This document shows, one piece after another, positions 35,757 to 42,830 of a DNA stretch of 64,000 bases (its first letter is position 1; every line of letters begins with the position of its first letter). The notes under the pieces are model-generated. The model saw only the letters and a list, made by a program, of their open reading frames with translations, ran no database searches and was not told the origin of the DNA. Origin of the DNA: Tistrella bauzanensis (GTDB lineage: Bacteria > Pseudomonadota > Alphaproteobacteria > Tistrellales > Tistrellaceae); contig NZ_BMDZ01000003.1 in NCBI RefSeq assembly GCF_014636235.1, positions 97,033 through 161,032 on the forward strand. Reading direction: 5' to 3'. The position numbers and the translations under genes were made by a program.

Positions 35757-36149
35757 TCAACGTCCTCCCGATGGGCCAAGGGTCGATGGGCCAAGAGTCA
35801 GGCCGGAAGAGCCCAGGATCAGCAGGCCGTTATCGCTGACGGCGGGCTGTCCGCCGGTACCGCCCGCCACCTGTTCCAACGCGTCATCCGCCAGCGCGCC
35901 GTCGTCATGCGCTGCCTGCGCCGCGGGCGGGATGACGAGGTGAACCTGATCGGGGGTGTTTTCCACCACCACCAGAGTCAGATTCTCCGGCACCTCAACT
36001 CCGTGGGCTGCAAGGGCACGGCGCGGATCGGCCTGGCACAAGGCACGGAAATCCGCATCCCGCCACGCATGGTCGATGATCTCGCCGATACGCTTGCGCA
36101 ATTCGTCAGTCACCCGTTGGTTTGAAGCTGTACCCTTATCGCTCATCAT
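35757..36149 (-). CDS. NHLP-family precursor peptide with double-glycine cleavage site and LGPS-repeat core
   Basis: 130 aa. Residues 10-75 are the NHLP leader: VTDELRKRIGEIIDHAWRD, DADFRALCQADPRRALAAHG, VEVPENLTLVVVENTPDQVH and LVIPP. A short acidic spacer leads to ALADDALEQVAGG, with the presumed C39 cut after Gly97. The predicted product is 33 residues (98-130), rich in Gly, Ser, Thr and Leu, with the LGPS motif twice near the end and no Cys. The double ATG at 36149/36146 allows either Met. It is the first gene of the precursor operon, and the presumed protease-transporter is convergent 1 kb away. Confidence 0.9.
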   Translation of the reverse strand: MMSDKGTASNQRVTDELRKRIGEIIDHAWRDADFRALCQADPRRALAAHGVEVPENLTLVVVENTPDQVHLVIPPAAQAAHDDGALADDALEQVAGGTGGQPAVSDNGLLILGSSGLTLGPSTLGPSGGR

Positions 36150-36533
36150 CTCGTCGCCATGGGCCCTCAGCGTGCGGAATGGCCCACTCGCACAGCCATT
36201 CAACGACATCCGCCGGGTGTTTGGTAATTGCCGGCACGGCTGCGGTCAATGGTCGTTTATGAGGCATCCGATATATTTACGCAGGGGGGGCGGAATGCAA
36301 GCCGGACCGGCCTGTGACAAAGCGTCTCGTATGATTGCCGCGGGGTGGCGCTGCCGCTCCAGCCGACGAAGGCAATACCCTGAACAGAGCACCACCTTTT
36401 CAGGATGCAACCAGTTGGCAATCGGTATATAAGGCGATGTAACAAGCATTCCAAGGGTAGGGCCGGCGGAGTTAACCGCCGTCCGGAGTGGATCGGGGGC
36501 AGAGGCGTGGCTCTGCGGCAGAATGGGGTGGCA
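36150..36533. other. Divergent regulatory gap between the NHLP operon and the response regulator
   Basis: 384 bp that must hold both promoters. On the minus strand TTGACC (rc of 36211-36216 region) is followed after 17 bp by TACCAA, a weak promoter candidate for the precursor operon. AT-rich spots occur near 36270 (GATATATTTACG) and 36425 (GGTATATAAGG), the latter upstream of the response regulator. No repeat or small gene was recognised. Confidence 0.4.
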
Positions 36534-37238
36534 ATGCCGCCTGAACCCAGAGACCGTGTTGCCGTCTTGTCGGAAGACATTGGCGAAGCCCGCAGGATAT
36601 CGGACCATCTCAAAACCTCCGGTTTCATTACGACGGCCTTGATTGCCACTGGGGGTTCCGTCGACCTGCTTGTCGAACGGCCGGTCGATCTGGTGGTGCT
36701 CGACTGCGATGGCCGCACGGTCGACGGGCTTGCTCTCGGGCGGCGCATCTTGTCGCAGGGACAGCCGGCCCTGGTCTTGGTCAGCAAGCGTGACGACGAG
36801 GTCGAGCGGGTGATCGCGCTCGACATGGGTGCTGACGACTTCCTGGTGCGACCCTTCAGCTTGCGGGAACTTGCCGCACGGGTGCGGGCGGTCCAGCGCC
36901 GCCGCCGGATGATGCCGGAATCGATCGGTGCCGATGTCCGCCATGTCCGTGGCTGGACCATCGATCTGACCCGGCGGGAAATCAGCGATCCGTCGGGAGA
37001 GGTCGTGCGCCTGACCCGTGGTGAATTCGATCTGCTGGCGGCCATCGTTCAGGCGGGCGGCCGGGCGGTGACGCGGGAATATCTTCTGGAAGTGGTGTCG
37101 AAGCGTGCCGATGCCGTCAGCGACCGCACAGTGGTCACGCTGATCAGCCGCCTGCGCCGCAAGCTCGACCGTGGCACCGGCGAACTCGACCTGATCCGGA
37201 CCGAGCCTGGCGTCGGGTATCGCATCACCGCCGACTGA
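36534..37238 (+). CDS. OmpR/PhoB-type response regulator with altered receiver site
   Basis: 234 aa. The receiver (8-120) has phosphoacceptor Asp57 in VDLVVLDCDGRTVDG and switch Ser84. The acidic pair is Glu14-Asp15, and the invariant Lys is replaced by Arg106 in DDFLVRPFSLREL. The C-terminal winged helix is complete (VRLTRGEFDLLAAIVQAGGRAVTREYLLEVV ... VTLISRLRRKLD), so it should bind DNA. The Lys to Arg change may weaken phosphorylation-dependent switching. No kinase gene adjoins it. It is divergent from the NHLP precursor operon and a candidate regulator of it. ATG 36534 is chosen after GGGGTGG; in-frame upstream residues are not family-like. Confidence 0.9.
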   Translation: MPPEPRDRVAVLSEDIGEARRISDHLKTSGFITTALIATGGSVDLLVERPVDLVVLDCDGRTVDGLALGRRILSQGQPALVLVSKRDDEVERVIALDMGADDFLVRPFSLRELAARVRAVQRRRRMMPESIGADVRHVRGWTIDLTRREISDPSGEVVRLTRGEFDLLAAIVQAGGRAVTREYLLEVVSKRADAVSDRTVVTLISRLRRKLDRGTGELDLIRTEPGVGYRITAD

Positions 37239-37274
37239 TCGGGGTTCCTTTATCATCCGGAATGCAGCGTATTG

Positions 37275-37304
37275 CGCCCCAGGCCGGGTTGCCGGCCCGG
37301 GGCG
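37275..37304. terminator. Bidirectional terminator between response regulator and NCS2 permease genes
   Basis: CGCCCCAGGCCGG / CCGGCCCGGGGCG, a 13-bp stem with one mismatch and a GTTG loop, followed by TTCT. It is centred between convergent genes. Confidence 0.75.
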
Positions 37305-37310
37305 TTCTCG

Positions 37311-39074
37311 TCAATGGGCGAAGTGCAGGCTCAGAACCTGCCAGCCATTGTCTTCTGTGATGGTCAGCTTGTCGGCATAGCGCTGGATCAGCGCGCGGGC
37401 CAGCGCCGCGTGATCGCCGGCTTCGGCGGCGCTGAGCGGATCGATGCCGGACGCCGCCGTGAACGGTCGCCCCTGCCATGACAGAACCGCATCCAGGTTG
37501 AACTCGTCGAAGCTGAGCCGCAATCGTGCGGGCGCCTTGTCCGGGCCGGCGCCATGGGTCAGCTCGGGCATCAGTTCCAGTGTTTCCATCAATGCCGAGG
37601 TGGCACGGTGCACCACGTCGCGCCGGGCGCCCCAGCTGCCGCCCTGTTGTTCCATGAACGTCTGCAGGCGGTCGGCCATGTCGATGGCGGTGCCAGAACC
37701 GGGCGCACCGGCCGCGGTCGTGCTGGCCGGTGGCGTCGTGGTGATGTCCAGAACGGCGCTGCGGCGGACGCCGATGCGGAACAGCGCGTTCAGTGCCAGC
37801 ACCGTCAGCACGCCCACCACCAGCGATGACGACAGCAGGGGCTGCACGACGGCGGGGACGTCGTCGAAGATGTGCGGATGGATATCATGGGCCAGCGCCA
37901 TGACCAGCCCGATGCCCAGGGTGATGATCCGCCGGCTGTCGAGCATGCGCTGGGTGATGATCTGGATGCCGCTGAGGATGATGAAGGCCGAGGCGAAGAT
38001 CAGTGCGCCGCCCATCACGGGTGCCGGCATGGCCGCAATCAGCTGCGGCACGCCGGGCACCAGCGCCAGAATGATCAGCGTGATGCCGGTGGCCGTGCCG
38101 ACGCTGCGGGCGGTGACGCCGGTCGCGCGCGACACCCCGATCGATGCCGAATAGGTATTCAGCCCCACGGTGCCGATCAGGCCGGCAATGATCGTTCCGA
38201 TACCGTCGGCGACGATACCCGACCGGATCGATGTGGTGTTCGGGCGCACCCAGTCGGTGGCATTGATCTTCTGGGCGGTGATGATGTCGCCGGTTGCCCG
38301 CAGCATGCAGGCGATCGCACCGATGGTGAACGGCACCACCATCAGCAGATCGAAGCGCGGCGCGGCGACCGGCCAGCTCAACTGCCAGAAGGGCGTGGCG
38401 GTGATGGCGGTGCTGCGGCCCAGAGCCTCGGGCGCCAGGATCGCGACCAGCGCATAGCCGGTCACGATGCCGATCAGCGCGCAGAACATCCGGAACGGGC
38501 CACGGGCCCAGATGTTCAGCCCGATCGTGATACACAGCGTCGCGACCCCGGCCAGGTGTTCGATCGCCAGCCCCCGGACCGCCGGGGCGTCATAGGGCAG
38601 GGCGCCGAACAGCTGCGCCACCCCCAGTTCGCCAAGAATGATGCCGATCATCACCACCACGAAGCCCGCGATTTCGCTGGGCAGGAAGGCGCGCAGGCGA
38701 TGCACGGCGCGCGACAGCAACAGGGTCACACAGCCCGCGAAAATGGTCATGCCCAGCACCAGTCCCAACCCGCCCAGTTCTGCGGCGGCGAGGCTGGCCG
38801 GCAGATAGGCGGCGGTAAAGGTGCAGGGGATCAGATAGCCCGAGCCGATGCCCATCCGGCCGCGCAGGCTCTGCAGGATCGATCCGATACCCAGAGCGGC
38901 CAGAGACACGGCGACCACCGTCGCCAGAAGATCGGGGCGGTCCGACGCGGCGACGACCAGAATTGGGAAAACCAGACCCACGGCCTGAAGGCTGACATGC
39001 TGGAGCGCGCAGCCGATCCGGGTGCCCAGTGGCGGCTGATCGTCCACGCCGAAGAAAATGCCTTCAGGTTTCAT
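37311..39074 (-). CDS. NCS2 family nucleobase permease with C-terminal ATPase-like domain
   Basis: 587 aa. Residues 1-440 form an NCS2 (SLC23) transporter with about 12-14 membrane helices: PPLGTRIGCALQHVSL at the N-terminus, GIGSGYLIPCTFTAAYLP, FLPSEIAGFVVVMIG, and the signature GLIGTVGLNTYSASIGVSRATGV; members move xanthine, urate or uracil with H+ or Na+. Residues 455-587 are an extra soluble tail. Its pattern (RDVVHRATSALMETLELM, RLRLSFDEFNLDAVLSWQGRPF, ARALIQRYADKL...WQVLSLHFAH) resembles a GHKL/anti-sigma-type ATPase fold without obvious G-boxes. The tail may sense or regulate. An inverted repeat lies 50-110 bp upstream of the start. Confidence 0.9.
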   Translation of the reverse strand: MKPEGIFFGVDDQPPLGTRIGCALQHVSLQAVGLVFPILVVAASDRPDLLATVVAVSLAALGIGSILQSLRGRMGIGSGYLIPCTFTAAYLPASLAAAELGGLGLVLGMTIFAGCVTLLLSRAVHRLRAFLPSEIAGFVVVMIGIILGELGVAQLFGALPYDAPAVRGLAIEHLAGVATLCITIGLNIWARGPFRMFCALIGIVTGYALVAILAPEALGRSTAITATPFWQLSWPVAAPRFDLLMVVPFTIGAIACMLRATGDIITAQKINATDWVRPNTTSIRSGIVADGIGTIIAGLIGTVGLNTYSASIGVSRATGVTARSVGTATGITLIILALVPGVPQLIAAMPAPVMGGALIFASAFIILSGIQIITQRMLDSRRIITLGIGLVMALAHDIHPHIFDDVPAVVQPLLSSSLVVGVLTVLALNALFRIGVRRSAVLDITTTPPASTTAAGAPGSGTAIDMADRLQTFMEQQGGSWGARRDVVHRATSALMETLELMPELTHGAGPDKAPARLRLSFDEFNLDAVLSWQGRPFTAASGIDPLSAAEAGDHAALARALIQRYADKLTITEDNGWQVLSLHFAH

Positions 39075-39410
39075 CGGGGCGCCAAATCCTTTGTCAAAGC
39101 GTCGTTTCCGGTGAGCTGTTCATCCTAGGTCGTGTGTCCATGAAAAGCCAAATTATCTGTGTCAATGGTATGACTGGACATCGACCTATATCATCTGCGG
39201 CATCGGGCTTCATGCTCACAGGCGTCCTATCTTTGCTTCACGCCAAGCCGGACTGTTCGCCCTATGTTGTTGGCATGTCGATGGCGCGGACCAAACCGCG
39301 CCTCTGATCGTCGCACCCCCGGGCGCCATACGGCGTCGGCCGCTCTTGCATCCCTGAACGTCAACGGCAGGAAGCGCGGCGACGGTCCCCAGCTTGAGGA
39401 GCACCGATCC
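39075..39410. other. Divergent intergenic region upstream of the NCS2 permease and the lipoprotein
   Basis: 336 bp, relatively AT-rich between 39130 and 39260. A perfect -35 hexamer TTGACA is present on the minus strand (39165-39160) but lacks a good -10 partner. It contains the inverted repeat at 39128-39186. No gene seen. Confidence 0.5.
39128..39186 (-). promoter_or_regulatory. Inverted repeat in the NCS2 permease leader
   Basis: On the minus strand GGTCGATGTCC is matched by GGACACACGACC about 36 nt later, giving an 11-12 bp arm pair with one bulge. If transcribed it would form a long stem-loop 55-110 nt before the permease start. It could be an operator pair or an RNA structure; no known riboswitch core was recognised. 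Confidence 0.4.
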
Positions 39411-39662
39411 ATGTCCGCCATGAAGCTCAAGACCAAGACCCTCGCCGCGGTCACAGTCTGCGTCGCAGCGCTTGCCCTGGCCGCGTGCGGCAACTCACCG
39501 GAACGCCGCGGGCTGACAGGTGCCGGCATCGGCGCCGGCGCCGGTGCGGCCGTGGGTGCGGCGACCGGTGGCGACGTTCTGGGCGGTGCGTTGCTCGGTG
39601 GTGTCGCCGGTGGTGCGACCGGTGCCCTGACCGACAAGGACGACATCGATATCGGCGACTGA
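39411..39662 (+). CDS. Small glycine-zipper lipoprotein
   Basis: 83 aa. The signal peptide ends in the lipobox LALAAC (Cys at residue 26). The mature peptide is mostly a glycine zipper (GAGIGAGAGAAVGAATGGDV and GGALLGGVAGGATGAL) ending in an acidic tail DKDDIDIGD. This is the pattern of small envelope lipoproteins related to the 17-kDa antigen/YMGG group, thought to insert into or coat membranes. GAGGAG lies 10 nt before ATG 39411. A perfect palindrome follows the stop. Confidence 0.85.
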   Translation: MSAMKLKTKTLAAVTVCVAALALAACGNSPERRGLTGAGIGAGAGAAVGAATGGDVLGGALLGGVAGGATGALTDKDDIDIGD

Positions 39663-39673
39663 CCCGGTTGATG

Positions 39674-39693
39674 ACGCCGCGGCCGCGGCGTCG
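39674..39693 (+). terminator. Perfect 20-bp palindrome after the lipoprotein gene
   Basis: GACGCCGCGGCCGCGGCGTC is self-complementary across its full length and sits 11 bp after the stop. Probably a terminator hairpin, though there is no T-run. Confidence 0.55.
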
Positions 39694-39839
39694 TCGTAGA
39701 AACATCACGGGCGGTGAGGTCGACGCGGCCCGCCGCCTTTCCTACATATAGCCCTGTGGTTTCGTATGACACGAGGCCCCTGGCATCAGGCCGCGATCAC
39801 CCGCCCGAGGTGAAACGGCCATCAGTACGGAGGTTATCC

Positions 39840-40025
39840 ATGGAGGGACGTCAGGACAGTTTTCTCGGAGATCTGTTCAGAATCATTGTGGCGGTGATCC
39901 TGCCGCCACTGGGCGTGTTGCTGGAAGTTGGCCTGACCAAGCATTTCTGGATCAACATTCTGCTGACACTGCTTGGCTGGCTGCCCGGTATTATCCATGC
40001 CGTGTGGATCATCACCCGTCGCTGA
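39840..40025 (+). CDS. YqaE/PMP3 family small membrane protein
   Basis: 61 aa with two membrane helices: DLFRIIVAVILPPLGVLLEVG and WINILLTLLGWLPGIIHAVW. The segment ILPPLGVLLEVGLTKHFWIN is the PMP3/YqaE signature. Family members respond to salt, envelope or membrane-potential stress; the mechanism is unclear. ATG 39840 follows GGAGG. The terminator hairpin at 40068-40104 follows. Confidence 0.93.
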   Translation: MEGRQDSFLGDLFRIIVAVILPPLGVLLEVGLTKHFWINILLTLLGWLPGIIHAVWIITRR

Positions 40026-40067
40026 TCCCGGCCGTCGCTTGCGGGCGATGGCCATGACCGACACGCG

Positions 40068-40104
40068 GAAAGCCCCGGATCTGGCTATCAGGTCCGGGGC
40101 TTTC
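40068..40104. terminator. Bidirectional terminator between YqaE and Anbu genes
   Basis: Perfect 12-bp stem GAAAGCCCCGGA / TCCGGGGCTTTC with a 13-nt loop, between convergent genes. Short T/A runs at the stem ends fit both directions. Confidence 0.8.
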
Positions 40105-40136
40105 TGTTGACGAGGGGCCGGATCGGGGTACTTCGG

Positions 40137-40856
40137 TCACCATTCGGGATCGGGCAGATCCAGATAGGCCGCGCGCAGAGCTTCAGACCAGCGCTGGCGG
40201 ATGGTCAGAAAATAGGGGTCGGTTTCGTCGATCCGTCGCTCCAGATCGTATTCGAAGGTATCGGCGCGGATCACCGTCAGGTCGATCGGCATGCCCACCG
40301 ACAGATTACTGCGCAATGTGCTGTCCATCGAAATCATCGCCAGCTTGATCGCATCGTGAATACGCGTATCCGGCCCCATGACCCGGTCCAGGATCGGCTT
40401 GCCGTATTTGTGCTCGCCGATCTGAAGATAATGGGTATCGCTCATCGCCTCGATGAAATTGCCGGCCGAATAGATCTGGAACAGCCGCACGCTCTCGCCG
40501 CGCATCTGGCCGCCCAGCAGGAATGTGACGTTGAAGGCCGTGTCATGGGCCTCCAATGCCGGGCCGTCGGCGCGATGGACGGCGCGGATCGACTCGCCCA
40601 CGATTTCGGCGGCAGTCACCATGTCGGTGGCATCGTCCAGGTGCCGGCCATCTTCCAGGCCGCGCCGCAGCCGGTTCACCACCGCCTGGGTCAGCGCCAG
40701 ATTGCCGGCCGCGGTCAGGCAGAGCACCGATTTGCCCGGCCGGCCCCACAGGGTGGTTTTGCGATAGGTCGAAATATTATCGACGCCGGCGTTCGTACGG
40801 GTGTCAGCCAGCATGACCAACCCGGCACGCATCTTCAATCCGACGCAGTATGTCAT
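40137..40856 (-). CDS. Anbu (bacterial proteasome-type peptidase)
   Basis: 239 aa counted from the Met of MTYCVGLKMRAGLVMLADTRTNAG. In Anbu, an ancestral proteasome/HslV relative, Met removal exposes Thr as the N-terminal nucleophile; Thr2 here fits. The Ntn-hydrolase core continues with Asp18-type ADTRTNAGVDN, Lys in YRKTTLW, and LLGGQMRGESVRLFQIYSAGNFIE. Starts further upstream (40901 ATG, 40931 GTG) would bury the Thr behind 15-25 residues unless processed; no good ribosome binding site marks any of them. It is the last gene of the ATP-grasp / alpha-E / transglutaminase / Anbu cluster, known from several proteobacteria and thought to handle a peptide-like tag or product. Confidence 0.9.
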   Translation of the reverse strand: MTYCVGLKMRAGLVMLADTRTNAGVDNISTYRKTTLWGRPGKSVLCLTAAGNLALTQAVVNRLRRGLEDGRHLDDATDMVTAAEIVGESIRAVHRADGPALEAHDTAFNVTFLLGGQMRGESVRLFQIYSAGNFIEAMSDTHYLQIGEHKYGKPILDRVMGPDTRIHDAIKLAMISMDSTLRSNLSVGMPIDLTVIRADTFEYDLERRIDETDPYFLTIRQRWSEALRAAYLDLPDPEW

Positions 40857-40927
40857 GGGTTTGGGAATCCGTCTTACAGGGGCGCTGTCGAAAGGCTGGC
40901 TCATGGGGGGCCGCGGCCGCGGCGGCT

Positions 40928-41764
40928 TCACTGCTGTGCCTGTTCTGTGACGTGGACGCGGACGGCCAGCTGTTCCTGGTCGCCGCTGACACGGATGCCG
41001 CGCACGGGTGCTGCATCCAGGTAATCGAGGCCGTGGGCCAGCCGGATGTATGAACCGGTCGGGCTGATGCCGTTGCTGGGGTCGAACCCCACCCAGCCCA
41101 GCCCGGTCAGCCAGGCTTCCGCCCAGGCATGGCTGGCTTCTCCGCCGGGACCGGCGGCATTGTCATCTTCGTAAGGCGACAGATAACCGCTGACATAACG
41201 GGCCGGCAGGCCGAGGGCACGGACCACGGCGATGAACACGTGTGCATGATCCTGGCAGACGCCGCGGCCATGATCGAGCGCCTGTGCCGCGGTGGTCCGT
41301 GCATCGGTGGCACCCTTGACATAGGCCACCCGGCGGGCGGTTTCCTTCATCACCGCATGCATCGCGGCAACCGGGCCGTCGGCATCCAGGATCGGGGCGA
41401 TGTCATCGGCGAAGGCCTGGACGGCGCCGCTGCACGTGGTGAGCGGTGTCTCGCGCAGGAACACGGCCGGCAACAGCCGATCGGGCAGGTCGGAGCCGAC
41501 GATGCCGGCCGTGTCGCGCGTGTTGACCACACCGCGAACCGTGACCGCCAGACGGTTATGCTCGCGATCCAGGCTCAGCTGATGGACCCGGTTGCCGAAG
41601 CCGTCGACCATCACCACCATGTGCGCCGCCGGCTCCACATCGATCCGCCACGACACCACGCGCTGGGCATCGATGTCGGGCGGGGTCAGCCGCAGGGCCT
41701 GGATGGCATAGCGGGCGGGCCGGCCATAGGTATAGATGGTCTGGTGCTCGACGGTCAGGCGCAT
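40928..41764 (-). CDS. Transglutaminase-like cysteine protease family protein
   Basis: 278 aa. N-terminal beta domain (MRLTVEHQTIYTYGRPARYAIQALRLTP). The transglutaminase core has Cys in GRGVCQDHAHVFIAVVRALG, His in ASHAWAEAWL and Asp in GWVGFDPSNGISP, so the catalytic triad is complete. No signal peptide. In these clusters it is thought to be a peptidase or amidase acting with the ATP-grasp ligase. It lies 30 bp after the alpha-E gene, and its stop adjoins the Anbu gene region. Confidence 0.93.
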   Translation of the reverse strand: MRLTVEHQTIYTYGRPARYAIQALRLTPPDIDAQRVVSWRIDVEPAAHMVVMVDGFGNRVHQLSLDREHNRLAVTVRGVVNTRDTAGIVGSDLPDRLLPAVFLRETPLTTCSGAVQAFADDIAPILDADGPVAAMHAVMKETARRVAYVKGATDARTTAAQALDHGRGVCQDHAHVFIAVVRALGLPARYVSGYLSPYEDDNAAGPGGEASHAWAEAWLTGLGWVGFDPSNGISPTGSYIRLAHGLDYLDAAPVRGIRVSGDQEQLAVRVHVTEQAQQ

Positions 41765-41794
41765 GGGGTTACCTCAGAGCATCGTGAAACCCGT

Positions 41795-42742
41795 TCACGA
41801 CAGATAGCAGCGCTGAATCTCGTCGCCCAATCGTGCATTGCGCATGATGAAGTCTGTCAGGAACTCGTGCAAGCCCGCCTGGAAGATGTCTTCGGTGCGG
41901 CCATAGGTCAGCTGCGCGTGCAACTGGCCGGCCAGGCGATGACATTCCGCCCGACGTCCATACAGTTTCGCCAACTGGTCCAGCTGATGATCCACCTCGC
42001 GCACGCAGGCGATCAGCGACCGCGGCATTTCGGGGCGCAGGATCAGGAACTCCGCCACCAGCCAGGGCCGGACATTGGTGCGATACAGCCAGTGGAACGA
42101 CCGGTTGGCCGATACCGCCCGTAGAATCGACATCCACTGATATTCGTCGACCGCGCCGCCGACGGCTTCCTCTGGCGGCAGCAGGATGTTGTATTTCACA
42201 TCCAGGATGCGGGCGGTATTGTCACCCCGCTCGACATAAGTGCCCAGCCGCATGAATGAGAAGGCGTCGTCGCGGATCATCGTGCCATAGGCGCTGCCGC
42301 GGAACAGGGTCACCCGTTCCTTGATCCAATCCAGGAAGTCGCGCAGCGACGTGCCTGAAATATCGGCTGGATTGATCTTGTTCAGCTCCATCCAGGTGCT
42401 GTTTATGCTCTCCCACATCTCGGTGGTCAGCGCCGTGCGCACCGACCGGGCATTGCGGCGTGCGGTCTCGATGCAACTGCGGATGCTCGACGGGTTCTCA
42501 CGGTCGAAGGCGATATAGTCGACCACGCGGGCCTGATCGACGCCGTCGGACCCATGCCTGGCCACGAAACTGGCGAAGACGCCGGCACTGATCAGGGCTG
42601 ATGGCCACTCGTCATAGCCGCCATCACCCGATGACGGCAGCAGGGCCATGCGATGGGCGGCTTCCAGGATACGGGCCAGATTTTCGGCCCGCTCCATATT
42701 TCGGGAAAGCCAGTAGATGTTGTCGGCGGTACGGCTCAGCAT
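41795..42742 (-). CDS. Alpha-E domain protein
   Basis: 315 aa, nearly all helical. It begins MLSRTADNIYWLSRNMERAENLARIL, the standard opening of alpha-E (DUF403) proteins, and includes SFMRLGTYVERGDNTARILDVKY and FHWLYRTNVRPWLVAEFLIL. The reaction is unknown; it always accompanies the circularly permuted ATP-grasp and transglutaminase partners. A start at 42781 would add 13 unconserved residues. Separated from the ATP-grasp gene by 88 bp. Confidence 0.93.
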   Translation of the reverse strand: MLSRTADNIYWLSRNMERAENLARILEAAHRMALLPSSGDGGYDEWPSALISAGVFASFVARHGSDGVDQARVVDYIAFDRENPSSIRSCIETARRNARSVRTALTTEMWESINSTWMELNKINPADISGTSLRDFLDWIKERVTLFRGSAYGTMIRDDAFSFMRLGTYVERGDNTARILDVKYNILLPPEEAVGGAVDEYQWMSILRAVSANRSFHWLYRTNVRPWLVAEFLILRPEMPRSLIACVREVDHQLDQLAKLYGRRAECHRLAGQLHAQLTYGRTEDIFQAGLHEFLTDFIMRNARLGDEIQRCYLS

Positions 42743-42830
42743 CAAAGGTCGTCCCGGAAAGAACTTCGGTCGGCCCGGCACGCGGGCCCGGCATGCGGCA
42801 GGTGGCGCGGATGGCCGCGCATCCGCCCGG

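Noticed and set aside
36405-36533. 43-residue N-terminal extension of the response regulator
   Set aside because: Receiver domains begin a few residues before the first beta strand; the ATG at 36534 follows GGGGTGG and fits.
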